Assembly: GCA_017643305.1 (NCBI GenBank)
Contig: JAEPNQ010000005.1
Span: forward strand, 23,955-87,954
DNA: 64,000 nt
Direction of reading: 5' to 3'
DNA from: Marinibacterium sp.
GTDB taxonomy: Bacteria > Pseudomonadota > Alphaproteobacteria > Rhodobacterales > Rhodobacteraceae
The position numbers and the translations under genes are program-made. Positions 1-8,394 of the stretch are shown one piece after another. Below the pieces are notes generated by a model. The model searched no databases. It had not been told where the DNA came from and saw only the letters and a list, made by a program, of their open reading frames with translations. Every line of letters starts with the position of its first letter. Positions within the stretch are counted from its first letter, which is position 1.

Positions 1-333
1 TTCACGCAACCGGAAATGGGTACCGTTGGCTTGAGCGAAGAGGCCGCAGCGGAACAGGAACCGATTGAGGTTTACGCAACCTCCTTTAAACCCATGCAGC
101 AGAGCTTTGCGGGCCGCGCCCAAAAGGTGCTGATGAAGCTGATCGTCAGCCAGGACACGCGGAAGGTTCTGGGCTGTCACATTGTCGCGCCGGGGGCGGG
201 AGAGATGATCCAGCTGGCTGGGATCGCGGTTAAGATGGGGGCCACCAAGGAAGACTTTGACCGGACCGTGGCGGTGCACCCGACCATGTCCGAAGAAATC
301 GTTACGATGAGGAGCCCGGTGCGCAAGGGTTGA
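1..333 (+). CDS. gor: Glutathione-disulfide reductase, C-terminal part (5' end outside window)
   Basis: The reading frame is open from the first base and encodes about 110 residues that match the dimerisation domain of class I pyridine nucleotide-disulfide oxidoreductases. It starts with FTQPEMGTVGLSEEAA and carries the signature HPTMSEEIVT, in which the His-Pro-Thr and following Glu form the active-site acid/base pair donated to the other subunit. This tail is typical of glutathione reductase, which uses NADPH to keep cytosolic glutathione reduced; lipoamide and mercuric reductases have different C-termini. FAD and NADPH domains and the redox cysteines lie outside the window, so the exact substrate is inferred. 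It ends 69 bp before hflK in the same direction. Confidence 0.85.
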   Translation, partial: FTQPEMGTVGLSEEAAAEQEPIEVYATSFKPMQQSFAGRAQKVLMKLIVSQDTRKVLGCHIVAPGAGEMIQLAGIAVKMGATKEDFDRTVAVHPTMSEEIVTMRSPVRKG

Positions 334-402
334 ATTCCGCCAGGTTTCGTACATTTAACAAGCACGGTGCGCGAAATGCGCTGAGGAAGGGAAAAAACGT
401 CT

Positions 403-1545
403 ATGGCAGGCAACAACGGCGGCCCCTGGGGTGGCGGTGGATCCTCGGGAGGGGGCAACAGAGGCAATAACGGCAGCGGCGGCGGCAAAAATGGTCGTCC
501 GCCCGAAGGTGAAGGCCCGCAGATCCCCGAAATCGACGAGTTGATGAAGAAAGGCCAGGAACAACTGCGCGTGCTGATGGGCGGGCGTGGCGGGTCTGGC
601 GGCGGCCGGTCTTCTGACGGCGGTGGCGACGGCGGTGGCCCGATCTTTACCCGTGGGACTATTGGCCTTGGCATTGTGGTGCTGGTCGCCCTCTGGGGTT
701 TCGCCAGCGTCTACACAGTCAAGCCCGAAGAACAATCTGTGGAGTTGTTCCTTGGCGAATTCAGCGATGTCGGCAACCCGGGCCTGAACATCGCGCCCTG
801 GCCGCTTGTGACCTACGAAAAGCTGCCGGTAACCCGCGAACAGACCGAAGACATCGGCACTGGCGGTCGCGGCTCGGATGCCGGCCTGATGCTGACCGGG
901 GACGAAAACATTGTCGATATCGACTTCCAGGTGGTCTGGAACATATCGGATCCTGCGAAGTACTTGTTTAACCTGCGCGACCCGCAAGTCACAATCCGCG
1001 CCGTGTCAGAATCGGCCATGCGTGAAATCATTGCGCAATCTGAACTCGCGCCAATTTTGAACCGGGATCGTGGTCTGATCGAAAGCACCACGCAAGACCT
1101 GATCCAGGCGACGCTGGACAGCTATGACAGCGGTGTGAACATCATCCGCGTCAACTTTGACAAGGCCGACCCGCCGGCCTCGGTAATCGATGCGTTTCGT
1201 GATGTGCAAGCCGCGGAACAGGAACGTGACAGGCTGAAAAACGAAGCCGATGCATACGCCAACCGCGTGTTGGCTGAAGCTCGCGGTGAAGCCGCGCAGT
1301 TGCTAGAAGAAGCCGAAGGGTACCGCGCCCGCGTGGTCAACGAAGCAACCGGTGAAGCCAGCCGTTTCCTTGCCGTTCTAGAGGAATACGAAAAGGCACC
1401 GGAAGTGACCCGAAAGCGTCTGTACCTTGAGACAATGGAAAGCGTACTGGGCGATGTGGACAAGATCATTCTCGATGAAGCCGGCAGCAGCCAGGGTATC
1501 GTACCCTACCTGCCGCTGAACGAACTGCGCCGGGGGAACAACTAA
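403..1545 (+). CDS. hflK: FtsH protease modulator HflK (SPFH/band 7 membrane protein)
   Basis: HflK partners HflC in a large membrane-anchored periplasmic complex that surrounds FtsH and controls its access to membrane proteins. The 380-residue product has a Gly/Asn-rich cytoplasmic N-terminus (about 1-80, including GGPWGGGG), one membrane segment (about 86-104, GTIGLGIVVLVALWGFAS), an SPFH domain beginning near VKPEEQSVELFLGEF, and a long Ala/Glu-rich helical stretch around 270-330. Length and order are standard for the family. Its last base is the first base of the hflC start codon, so the two are probably translated together. The upstream GGAAGG-containing stretch supports the ATG start. 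Confidence 0.95.
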   Translation: MAGNNGGPWGGGGSSGGGNRGNNGSGGGKNGRPPEGEGPQIPEIDELMKKGQEQLRVLMGGRGGSGGGRSSDGGGDGGGPIFTRGTIGLGIVVLVALWGFASVYTVKPEEQSVELFLGEFSDVGNPGLNIAPWPLVTYEKLPVTREQTEDIGTGGRGSDAGLMLTGDENIVDIDFQVVWNISDPAKYLFNLRDPQVTIRAVSESAMREIIAQSELAPILNRDRGLIESTTQDLIQATLDSYDSGVNIIRVNFDKADPPASVIDAFRDVQAAEQERDRLKNEADAYANRVLAEARGEAAQLLEEAEGYRARVVNEATGEASRFLAVLEEYEKAPEVTRKRLYLETMESVLGDVDKIILDEAGSSQGIVPYLPLNELRRGNN

Positions 1546-2438
1546 TGCGGAAAACAACGTATCTGCTGCCCGCGCTTGTTGTGGCAATTGTCGTAGGCCT
1601 GTCGTCGATCTTTATTGTCGACGAACGTGAAAAGGCACTGGTCCTTCAATTCGGCCGGGTTGTGGACGTCAAAGAAGAGCCGGGGCTCGCGTTCAAAATT
1701 CCGCTGATCCAGGATGTTGTGCGCTATGACGACCGAATCCTCAGCCGCGACATCGAACCGCTGGAAGTCACCCCACTGGATGACCGCCGTCTGGTTGTCG
1801 ATGCGTTTGCCCGCTACCGGATCACGGATGTGGAACGCTTCCGTCAGGCCGTGGGTGTTGGCGGGATCGCAACGGCCGAGAGCCGGATCGATTCGATCCT
1901 GCGGGCACGGACACGGGAAATTCTGGGTTCCGTGTCGTCCAACGACATCCTCAGCTCGGATCGGGCCGCTTTGATGGAGCGTATCCGCAACGGCGCCTTT
2001 TCCCAGGGTCAGGCGCTTGGCGTCGAGATCATCGATGTGCGTCTGAAGCGTACGGACCTGCCGAACGAAAACCTCGAAGCAACCTTTGCCCGGATGCGGG
2101 CAGAACGGGAGCGGGAAGCCACGGACGAACGGGCCCGGGGTTCGGAAGCCGCGCAACGCGTGCGTGCGCAGGCCGACAGGACGGTTGTGGAACTGACATC
2201 CGAAGCGCAGCGCGAGGCCGAGATCGTGCGCGGTGAAGCGGATGCCAACCGAAACGCGATCTTTGCCGAAGCATATGGGCGCGACGAGGAGTTCTTTGAA
2301 TTCTATCGCTCGCTCAACGCGTATAGCCGTGCTTTGCAGGGCGGTAATTCCTCCATGGTGCTGTCGCCGAATTCGGAGTTCTTTAACTATCTGAAATCGC
2401 CAAACGGCGCGCCATCCGCTGCTCCGGCTTCGGAATGA
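1545..2438 (+). CDS. hflC: FtsH protease modulator HflC
   Basis: This is the second subunit of the HflKC complex. The 297-residue protein has an N-terminal membrane anchor (about 6-25) followed directly by an SPFH domain (EREKALVLQFGRVV) and a charged helical region rich in Arg, Glu and Ala (about 180-240), then the conserved FFEFYRSLNAYSRAL stretch. HflC lacks the glycine-rich head of HflK, as seen here. It overlaps hflK by one base and the next small gene by 4 bp, which points to one operon that also includes the downstream DUF2065 gene. Confidence 0.95.
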   Translation: MRKTTYLLPALVVAIVVGLSSIFIVDEREKALVLQFGRVVDVKEEPGLAFKIPLIQDVVRYDDRILSRDIEPLEVTPLDDRRLVVDAFARYRITDVERFRQAVGVGGIATAESRIDSILRARTREILGSVSSNDILSSDRAALMERIRNGAFSQGQALGVEIIDVRLKRTDLPNENLEATFARMRAEREREATDERARGSEAAQRVRAQADRTVVELTSEAQREAEIVRGEADANRNAIFAEAYGRDEEFFEFYRSLNAYSRALQGGNSSMVLSPNSEFFNYLKSPNGAPSAAPASE

Positions 2439-2629
2439 GTATCATTTTTCTGGCCCTCGGGCTGGTCTTGATCCTGGAGGGGCTGGCCTGGGCGCTGGCC
2501 CCTTCCATTATTGAGCAGGTGCTTGAACTGCTGCGGAGCATGCCTGAAAGCGCCCGGCGGCAGATCGGGCTTCTTGCTATGGTGGGCGGGTTTATGCTGG
2601 TCTGGTTAGCTTTCTGGATTGGTATCTGA
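2435..2629 (+). CDS. DUF2065 family small membrane protein
   Basis: A 64-residue protein with two hydrophobic segments (about 2-20 and 44-62) joined by a charged amphipathic loop (ELLRSMPESARRQIG). This matches the DUF2065/YjeT-like family, which is commonly encoded directly after hflC. Function is unknown; the 4-bp ATGA overlap with hflC suggests translational coupling and a link to the HflKC/FtsH membrane complex, but that is inference from position. The next gene lies about 200 bp away. Confidence 0.85.
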   Translation: MSIIFLALGLVLILEGLAWALAPSIIEQVLELLRSMPESARRQIGLLAMVGGFMLVWLAFWIGI

Positions 2630-2828
2630 CAAACCTTCGACCAGCCGGGGTCAGAGGTGTTTCACCGCGAAGCCGGTCACAACAGTCTCACAAGCCGGGG
2701 AGCGCGTTGCAACAAACTTTGCCTGTGGCGTGGAAGTCACTACATGTGGTCACAGAGAGTAACTGCGACCTTGGACGAATTCCAACCTTGGTGCGACACA
2801 CTCTGGCAACGATAGAAGGAGAGATATC

Positions 2829-4328
2829 GTGCAGCAAAAGGCAGTTGAGGCTGTTTCCATCATGCCTGTTTCCCATTTCATGCGGGTCCGACTGTTCTGG
2901 CTAGGCCTACTGGCCATGATGCTCGTTCTGGCCCAGACGATGACTGCCCGCGCACATCAGGAAAGTCTGGCGGAGTTGGCGGAACAGATCAGCCCGGCCG
3001 TGGTGAACATCACCACCTCCACTATGGTCGAACGCCGGACCGGTCCGCAGGGCATTGTACCCGAAGGATCGCCGTTTGAAGACTTTTTCCGCGAATTCCA
3101 GGATCGCAACCGCGATGGTGATCGCCCGCGCCGGTCCTCGGCTCTTGGGTCTGGCTTCGTGATTTCCGAAGATGGTTACGTGGTCACCAACAACCACGTC
3201 ATCGAAGGTGCAGATCAAATCCTGATTGAATTTTTCCCGGGCGACGGTCAGCCAAAAGAAGAGTTGCCCGCGAAGGTCATCGGCACTGATCCGAAAACCG
3301 ACATTGCATTGCTGAAAGTCGACGCGGAGCAGCCTTTGAAGTTTGTTAAGTTTGGGGACAGCAACACCGCCCGCGTGGGTGATTGGGTTGTCGCCATGGG
3401 CAACCCGCTGGGGCAGGGCTTTTCCGTCAGCGCCGGGATCGTTTCGGCGCGCAACAGGGCGCTCAGTGGGTCCTATGACGACTACATCCAGACCGATGCG
3501 GCAATCAATCGGGGCAACTCTGGTGGGCCACTGTTCAACCTCGAAGGCGAAGTCGTCGGTGTGAACACCGCCATCCTCAGCCCCAATGGTGGGTCGATCG
3601 GCATCGGCTTCTCCATGGCGTCGAACGTGGTGGCCAACGTAGTAGACCAGCTGCGTGAATACGGTGAAACCCGCCGCGGCTGGCTAGGCGTGCGCATTCA
3701 GGATGTGGACGATGACCTGGCTGAATCCATCGGGCTTGAAAAAGCTGCCGGTGCCCTGATCACTGACGTGCCTGAAGGTCCGGCAAAAGAGGCGGGGCTG
3801 GAGTCTGGCGACGTGATCCTCAGCTTTGATGGTGAAGACGTGGATGACACCCGCAGCCTTGTGCGGCAGGTGGGCAATACCTCGGTTGGGAAATCCGTGC
3901 GGGTCACCGTGTTCCGCGAGAAGGGGACCAAGACCTTTGTGGTCACACTGGGCCGCCGCGAACACGCTGAGCGGGCTGTGCCTGCAGCGATGGAAAACCC
4001 GGAAGATGATGACGCAGTTGAAACCGAGAAAACCATCCTCGGGCTGACGCTGGGCCTGCTGACCGATGACATGCGGGCTGAACTGAACGTTCCGGATGAA
4101 ATGGACGGTCTGGTGGTTCTGTCGGTGGACGAAGCTTCGCAAGCCTTTGAAAAAGGACTGCGGGCAGGAGACCTGATCACCGAAGCCGGGCAGCAGAAGC
4201 TGAAGTCGCTGTCGCAGTTGGATGACCGGATTGCCGAGGCCGAGGAAGCTGGGCGCAAGTCCCTATTGTTGCTGGTGCGGCGCAACGGTGAACCTCGCTT
4301 CGTGGCGTTGAGCTTGGAAGACGAGTGA
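2829..4328 (+). CDS. degP: Do-family periplasmic serine protease (DegP/MucD type)
   Basis: Periplasmic ATP-independent protease/chaperone for misfolded envelope proteins. The GTG start is chosen because AAGGAG sits 7 bases upstream; a later ATG would give a shorter signal peptide. A hydrophobic signal sequence ends near ARA-H at residue 42. The chymotrypsin-like domain shows the complete triad: His123 (TNNHVIEGA), Asp158 (TDIALLKV) and Ser231 (GNSGGPLF). Two PDZ domains follow (about 290-370 and 400-490). The 499-residue length suits MucD/DegP rather than DegS, which has a single PDZ. The gene stands alone behind a 200-bp leader and ends at a strong terminator. The neighbouring hflKC genes share the envelope quality-control theme. 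Confidence 0.93.
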   Translation: MQQKAVEAVSIMPVSHFMRVRLFWLGLLAMMLVLAQTMTARAHQESLAELAEQISPAVVNITTSTMVERRTGPQGIVPEGSPFEDFFREFQDRNRDGDRPRRSSALGSGFVISEDGYVVTNNHVIEGADQILIEFFPGDGQPKEELPAKVIGTDPKTDIALLKVDAEQPLKFVKFGDSNTARVGDWVVAMGNPLGQGFSVSAGIVSARNRALSGSYDDYIQTDAAINRGNSGGPLFNLEGEVVGVNTAILSPNGGSIGIGFSMASNVVANVVDQLREYGETRRGWLGVRIQDVDDDLAESIGLEKAAGALITDVPEGPAKEAGLESGDVILSFDGEDVDDTRSLVRQVGNTSVGKSVRVTVFREKGTKTFVVTLGRREHAERAVPAAMENPEDDDAVETEKTILGLTLGLLTDDMRAELNVPDEMDGLVVLSVDEASQAFEKGLRAGDLITEAGQQKLKSLSQLDDRIAEAEEAGRKSLLLLVRRNGEPRFVALSLEDE

Positions 4329-4347
4329 TCCGAACCTAAAGCGAACG

Positions 4348-4375
4348 AACGGGCGCCCTTGGGCGCCCGTTTGCG
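4348..4375 (+). terminator. Rho-independent terminator after the degP-like gene
   Basis: An 11-bp perfect inverted repeat (arms AACGGGCGCCC and GGGCGCCCGTT) starts 20 bases after the protease stop codon and runs into a T-rich tail (TTTGCGTTT). It lies between convergent genes and probably closes the protease transcript. Confidence 0.85.
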
Positions 4376-4409
4376 TTTAAGCAGGTTTCGCGCGCGAAAC
4401 TGCCGGGCG

Positions 4410-4649
4410 TTATTCCCCCCCGCGTACCCGAGCGCTTCGCCCGCCGCGTCGCTTTTGCAGCATCGGCGCGCGCCCCGGTAACTCGGCCATAATCGTTTTG
4501 CGTTCTTCCGGGGTCATCCGGGACCAGGCGCCAATCTCGTCGATGGTCCGGAAACAGCCCGTACAGATCCGCGCCGCCGGATGCACCACGCAGATATTCA
4601 CGCAGGGGCTGTCAATCTCATCCCGCTTCCACGGCGTATAATCAGTCAT
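4410..4649 (-). CDS. DUF1289 domain-containing small Cys-rich protein
   Basis: A 79-residue protein with the DUF1289 signature: DSPCVNICVV, then ICTGCFRTIDEI and a W-x-x-M-T-x-E-E-R segment. Three conserved cysteines (CVNIC...CTGC spacing) suggest a small metal or Fe-S binding site, although the role is not established. The C-terminus is basic (KRRGGRSARVRGG). Its start overlaps the end of ruvX by 4 bp, making it the last gene of a ccmI-ruvX-DUF1289 transcript. Confidence 0.88.
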   Translation of the reverse strand: MTDYTPWKRDEIDSPCVNICVVHPAARICTGCFRTIDEIGAWSRMTPEERKTIMAELPGRAPMLQKRRGGRSARVRGGE

Positions 4650-5128
4650 GCATCTGTCTCCGATGCCAGCTGGCGCATTCTGTCCAGCGCCCCTTGCAGG
4701 ATATAGGACGCCGCCACGTGGTCGATCACCTCCGCGCGACGTTTTCGCGACGTATCCGCCTCCAGGAGTGCGCGTTCGGCAGCCACGGTGCTCAGCCGTT
4801 CGTCCCAGAAGGTGATGGGCAGGTCGGTCAGCTTGGTCAGGTTGCGGGCAAAGGCCCGGGTGGACTGACAGCGCGGACCTTCCGTCCCATCCATGTTGCG
4901 CGGCAGACCCAGTACGATCCCGGCCAGCTCCCGTTCTTGCATGATGTCTAGAAGAGCGGCGGCATCTACGCCAAATTTCTTGCGCTTGACCGTGTTCAGC
5001 GGTGTCGCGATCCCACGCATACCGTCGGACACCGCAACGCCGATGGTCTTGTCTCCCAGATCCAGCCCCATGATCGCCCGGAACGCGGGCAGGGTGGGGG
5101 CAAATTTATCCACGGTTTCAAAGATCAT
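4646..5128 (-). CDS. ruvX: Holliday junction resolvase-like RuvX/YqgF nuclease
   Basis: RuvX/YqgF proteins have an RNase H-like fold and process the 5' end of pre-16S rRNA; older annotations call them putative Holliday junction resolvases. The 160-residue product has the family landmarks: MGLDLGDKTIGVAVSD with the first catalytic Asp at about residue 23, the GIVLGLPRNMDGTEG loop, FWDERLST, and a terminal Asp in EVIDHVAASYIL. It overlaps both neighbours by 4 bp, so it is translated within a polycistronic message headed by ccmI. Confidence 0.93.
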   Translation of the reverse strand: MIFETVDKFAPTLPAFRAIMGLDLGDKTIGVAVSDGMRGIATPLNTVKRKKFGVDAAALLDIMQERELAGIVLGLPRNMDGTEGPRCQSTRAFARNLTKLTDLPITFWDERLSTVAAERALLEADTSRKRRAEVIDHVAASYILQGALDRMRQLASETDA

Positions 5129-6351
5129 GGGATCAGCCCGGCCGTCCGCGCCGCGCTGGTCAGCAGTTCAATGGAGGCGGGATCTTCGGCAAACACTGTC
5201 TGTGCATCGTCCCAGATTGCTGTAACCTGCTCAGTTTCGCCAAGAACCGACAAGGCCCGGATCAGGCGTGCCCATTCTTCCGCCGAACCGCCTTCGGTCG
5301 CCAGCCGTTCGGCCAGCCCGTCCACCATGTTTCGGATCATGTTCTGTCGATCTTCTTCGGACATATCCGATGCAGCCTCCATATCCTCGGCACTTGGGCC
5401 GGGCAGGGCGCGTTCGGGTGGCAGGGTAAAGCGGTGTTCGCCCGCCAATTGCGCAATTTCTTCGATCTGAGCCCGGATCGGTGGAACCCAAGGTCGGTCC
5501 GGGGCGCTGACCGCCAGCAACCGCTCCCAAATCCGAAAGGCCAGGTCCGGCCGCCCGGTCTGGGCATACATCATCCCCCAGTAATAGAGCGCAGCGCCGT
5601 TGGCCGGTTCGCGCTTCAGTGTTTCCAGCAGCGCAGCCTCGGCTTCGGGGGAGATATAGCCGCCTGCCGCCAGCACCAGCATGTCGGCGTAATACAAGTA
5701 ATCCTGCGGGTCCGCGCTGTCGCCCTTGATCCGCAGCACCTGCGACTGGGCCGCATGCGCTGCGTTGAAATTGCCGAGCTGTGCTTCATTCTGAGCCAGC
5801 AGGATCTGCCCCTGCAGGTCATCGGGGCGGGTGGCCACGGTTTCACGCAGCTTAACCACCAGTGCTTCGTATTCCGCGCCCTGAGTCGGCACCGGGGGCA
5901 GGGGCGGCAGGTCGGCTTCGGCCTGCGCTTGCGATGGCCGGGTCTGGCGCAAGGTTTCTGCCTGATCTTCGCGCAGGCTGCGCGGCAGGTCGCCATATCC
6001 GGGCTGCCCGATTGTTGCATAAAGCCACAGGCCACCGCCAATCAGCACCGCACAGAGCAGGATCAGAAGCTGCCAGTTTGCGCCCGCGCTGGTCGCTGCT
6101 GTATTTTCGCTCTTTGCTTTGGCATCAGCGGCCAGAATGCGCCGCCCGATCTCGGTCCGGACACGGTCCGCATCGGCGGCGACGATTACGCCGCGGGCCA
6201 GATCGCGGTCTACTTCCTTCAACTGGTCCCGGTAGACGCGAAGGTCAAATTCCGCCGCGCGCCCGGTTCCTGTCCGCGCCCGCGCGGCCGTAAGCCCTAA
6301 TGCGACTGCAGACACCAGTGCAATGATCGCTGCGATGATCCAGAATGTCAT
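5125..6351 (-). CDS. ccmI: Cytochrome c maturation protein CcmI
   Basis: CcmI is an apocytochrome c chaperone of the System I maturation pathway, holding the apoprotein for haem ligation at the periplasmic face. The 408-residue protein shows an N-terminal membrane helix (about 3-22), a cytoplasmic loop with DLRVYRDQLKEVDRDLARG, which is the CcmI-1 domain, a second membrane helix near 94-114, and a periplasmic TPR domain (from about 150) rich in short helical repeats. The ccmABCDG genes are 34 kb away on the other strand, so ccm genes are split here. It heads the ruvX operon and is divergent from the sarcosine oxidase operon. Confidence 0.9.
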   Translation of the reverse strand: MTFWIIAAIIALVSAVALGLTAARARTGTGRAAEFDLRVYRDQLKEVDRDLARGVIVAADADRVRTEIGRRILAADAKAKSENTAATSAGANWQLLILLCAVLIGGGLWLYATIGQPGYGDLPRSLREDQAETLRQTRPSQAQAEADLPPLPPVPTQGAEYEALVVKLRETVATRPDDLQGQILLAQNEAQLGNFNAAHAAQSQVLRIKGDSADPQDYLYYADMLVLAAGGYISPEAEAALLETLKREPANGAALYYWGMMYAQTGRPDLAFRIWERLLAVSAPDRPWVPPIRAQIEEIAQLAGEHRFTLPPERALPGPSAEDMEAASDMSEEDRQNMIRNMVDGLAERLATEGGSAEEWARLIRALSVLGETEQVTAIWDDAQTVFAEDPASIELLTSAARTAGLIP

Positions 6352-6524
6352 GCCATCTCCTTGCTCCGACTTCCTCTATATCTCGCACAGCTGCGGAAAA
6401 AGACCATTTTTCCAGCTCCGCAGCGCGATGTCGCAACTGCGCAATATTGCGACGGTTCACGGCAGGGGTATTCTGGTTCGACTTGGCATATGTGCCCAAG
6501 CCTGACCCTATCGGATTCGCGCCC

Positions 6525-7769
6525 ATGAAACGTTATTCTGCATTTGCCATTGCCCGCGAAGCGCTGCGGCACCACAGCGGCTGGGAAAGAGCCTGGGCCT
6601 CACCCGAGCCCAAGCGCAAATATGATGTGATAATCGTGGGTGCGGGCGGGCATGGGCTGGCTACGGCATATTACCTGGGCAAGAATTTCGGAATCACCAA
6701 TGTGGCGGTGCTGGAAAAGGGCTGGCTGGGGGGCGGGAACACGGGCCGTAACACCACGATCATCCGGTCAAACTACCTGCAGGATGCCTCGGCCGCGATT
6801 TATGAAAAGTCCCGGTCGCTGTATGAGGACCTGAGCCAGGACCTGAACTACAACGTCATGTTTTCCCCGCGCGGGGTAATGATGCTGGCGCAGACGCATC
6901 ACGAAGTCCGCGGATACCAGCGCACAGCCCATGCCAACGCGCTTCAGGGTGTGGCGACCGAGTATATCGGACCCGAGCGGGTGAAGGAGTTGTGCCCGAT
7001 CATATGCATTGACGGTCCGCGCTACCCGGTGCTGGGCGCGCTGTGGCAACCACGCGGCGGCACGGCACGGCACGATGCGGTGGCCTGGGGGTATGCGCGG
7101 GCCTGTTCGGCAATGGGCATGGACATCATCCAGAAATGCGAAGTCACCGGTGTCCGCTCCGAAGGGGGTAAGGTGCGCGGAGTAGAGACCTCCAAAGGTC
7201 CGATCGAATGTGACAAGCTGGGCGTGGTCGTCGCCGGACATTCCGGCGTGCTGGCTGAAATGGCGGGTTTCCGTCTGCCGATCGAAAGTGTGGCGTTGCA
7301 GGCGCTGGTGAGCGAGCCGATCAAGCCCTGCATGGATGTGGTGGTGATGGCCAACACCGTGCATGGCTATATGAGCCAGTCCGACAAAGGCGAGATGGTG
7401 ATCGGCGGCGGTGCTGACGGATATAACAACTATACCCAGCGCGGATCGTTCCACCATATCGAGGAAACAGTCAGGGCGCTGATCGAGACCTTTCCGATGA
7501 TTTCCCGGCTGAAAATGCTGCGGCAATGGGGCGGAATCGTGGATATGACCGGGGACCGGTCGCCGATCCTGTCCAAGACGCCTCTGGAGGGCTGTTTCAT
7601 CAATTGCGGCTGGGGCACGGGTGGGTTCAAGGCCATTCCGGGCTCGGGCTGGGGGATGGCGCAGCTGATGGCGACCGGGGCCTCACCCCTTACGGCCGAG
7701 TTTTCGCTGGATCGGTTCAAAGAAGGCCGGTTTATTGATGAAAGCGTGGCGGCTGGGGTGGCGCATTAA
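6525..7769 (+). CDS. soxB: Sarcosine oxidase subunit beta (heterotetrameric)
   Basis: The FAD- and FMN-binding catalytic subunit that oxidises sarcosine to glycine. The start at MKRYSAFAIAREAL gives 414 residues, the usual length for this subunit; the frame is open further upstream but that extension lacks family similarity. A Rossmann FAD motif is at about 33-60 (VIIVGAGGHGLATAYYLGK), followed by GGGNTGRNTTIIRSNY, the region that in this family carries the covalent FMN histidine nearby, and a C-terminal DMTGDRSPI and NCGWGTGGFKA signature. It heads the beta-delta-alpha-gamma operon, but a 295-bp spacer separates it from soxD, which is unusual for this normally compact operon. Confidence 0.95.
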   Translation: MKRYSAFAIAREALRHHSGWERAWASPEPKRKYDVIIVGAGGHGLATAYYLGKNFGITNVAVLEKGWLGGGNTGRNTTIIRSNYLQDASAAIYEKSRSLYEDLSQDLNYNVMFSPRGVMMLAQTHHEVRGYQRTAHANALQGVATEYIGPERVKELCPIICIDGPRYPVLGALWQPRGGTARHDAVAWGYARACSAMGMDIIQKCEVTGVRSEGGKVRGVETSKGPIECDKLGVVVAGHSGVLAEMAGFRLPIESVALQALVSEPIKPCMDVVVMANTVHGYMSQSDKGEMVIGGGADGYNNYTQRGSFHHIEETVRALIETFPMISRLKMLRQWGGIVDMTGDRSPILSKTPLEGCFINCGWGTGGFKAIPGSGWGMAQLMATGASPLTAEFSLDRFKEGRFIDESVAAGVAH

Positions 7770-8059
7770 TGGGTGCCCAGATTTTCCCTGCCCGGCTTAG
7801 CGCCATGACAAGCCGAGTAATTATGCGGCATATTCATTCCGGCATGCAAACCGGGCTGACTCGCCGCATGTTCTTTCTCGGCCATAAGATGCGCAGAACT
7901 GGATGGGTTTTGGCTCAGATCGTGTTCCAGCAGAACGGTCTTCTTGCGCCGTTCGTAAATCGCCAAGCCTGCGCCAACAGCGCCGAGAAAACTCATCGCA
8001 ACAACAATATACTCCGTATCTATAGCCTGGATATGAAGCCCCCCGTTTTCAAGGAACAC
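7766..8059 (-). CDS. Possible small membrane protein antisense in the soxB-soxD spacer (unrecognised)
   Basis: The 295-bp gap between soxB and soxD contains a minus-strand frame of 97 codons from a GTG, or 76 from an ATG at 7996. It encodes a hydrophobic segment (YIVVAMSFLGAVGAGLAIY) followed by a basic ERRKK and a polar, His- and Met-containing tail (HAGMNMPHNYSACH). Codon choice resembles that of the neighbours, and its stop codon overlaps the soxB stop. No convincing ribosome binding site is visible for either start and I do not recognise the family. It may instead be chance coding in a spacer. Function unknown. Confidence 0.35.
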   Translation of the reverse strand: MFLENGGLHIQAIDTEYIVVAMSFLGAVGAGLAIYERRKKTVLLEHDLSQNPSSSAHLMAEKEHAASQPGLHAGMNMPHNYSACHGAKPGRENLGTH

Positions 8060-8064
8060 GCCCC

Positions 8065-8394
8065 ATGCTGATCCTGACTTGCCCCTATTGCGGCGTGGAC
8101 GCCGACGAAACCGAGCTGACCCCGGGCGGCGAAGCGCACCTGACCCGCCATGGTCCGGGATCGTCGGATGACGATTTCCACGATTACCTGTTCGCACGCG
8201 ACAACCCGCGCGGCGTACATTTTGAACGCTGGCGGCACACCTACGGCTGCGGCAAGTGGTTCCACGCGGCCCGGTCCACCGACACGCTGGAAGTGTTCGG
8301 GACCTATCCGGCCCAGACCACCGAACCGCCCAAGGACATTTGCGACAAGATCTCGGGTGAACGACCCGGCTGGAGCTGGAGGATTTTCGGATGA
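8065..8394 (+). CDS. soxD: Sarcosine oxidase subunit delta
   Basis: The small zinc-binding structural subunit of the heterotetrameric enzyme. The 109-residue product has the N-terminal CPYCG motif and the later His/Cys pair in the HTYGCGKWFHAAR segment that together form the zinc site, and the conserved PRGVHFERWRH region. Length matches known delta subunits (about 90-110). It overlaps the start of soxA by 4 bp, indicating translational coupling. Confidence 0.95.
   Translation: MLILTCPYCGVDADETELTPGGEAHLTRHGPGSSDDDFHDYLFARDNPRGVHFERWRHTYGCGKWFHAARSTDTLEVFGTYPAQTTEPPKDICDKISGERPGWSWRIFG

Noticed and set aside
7769..8071. 100-codon plus-strand frame between soxB and soxD
   Set aside because: Overlaps into soxD without a family match; the opposite strand is the more plausible coding strand.
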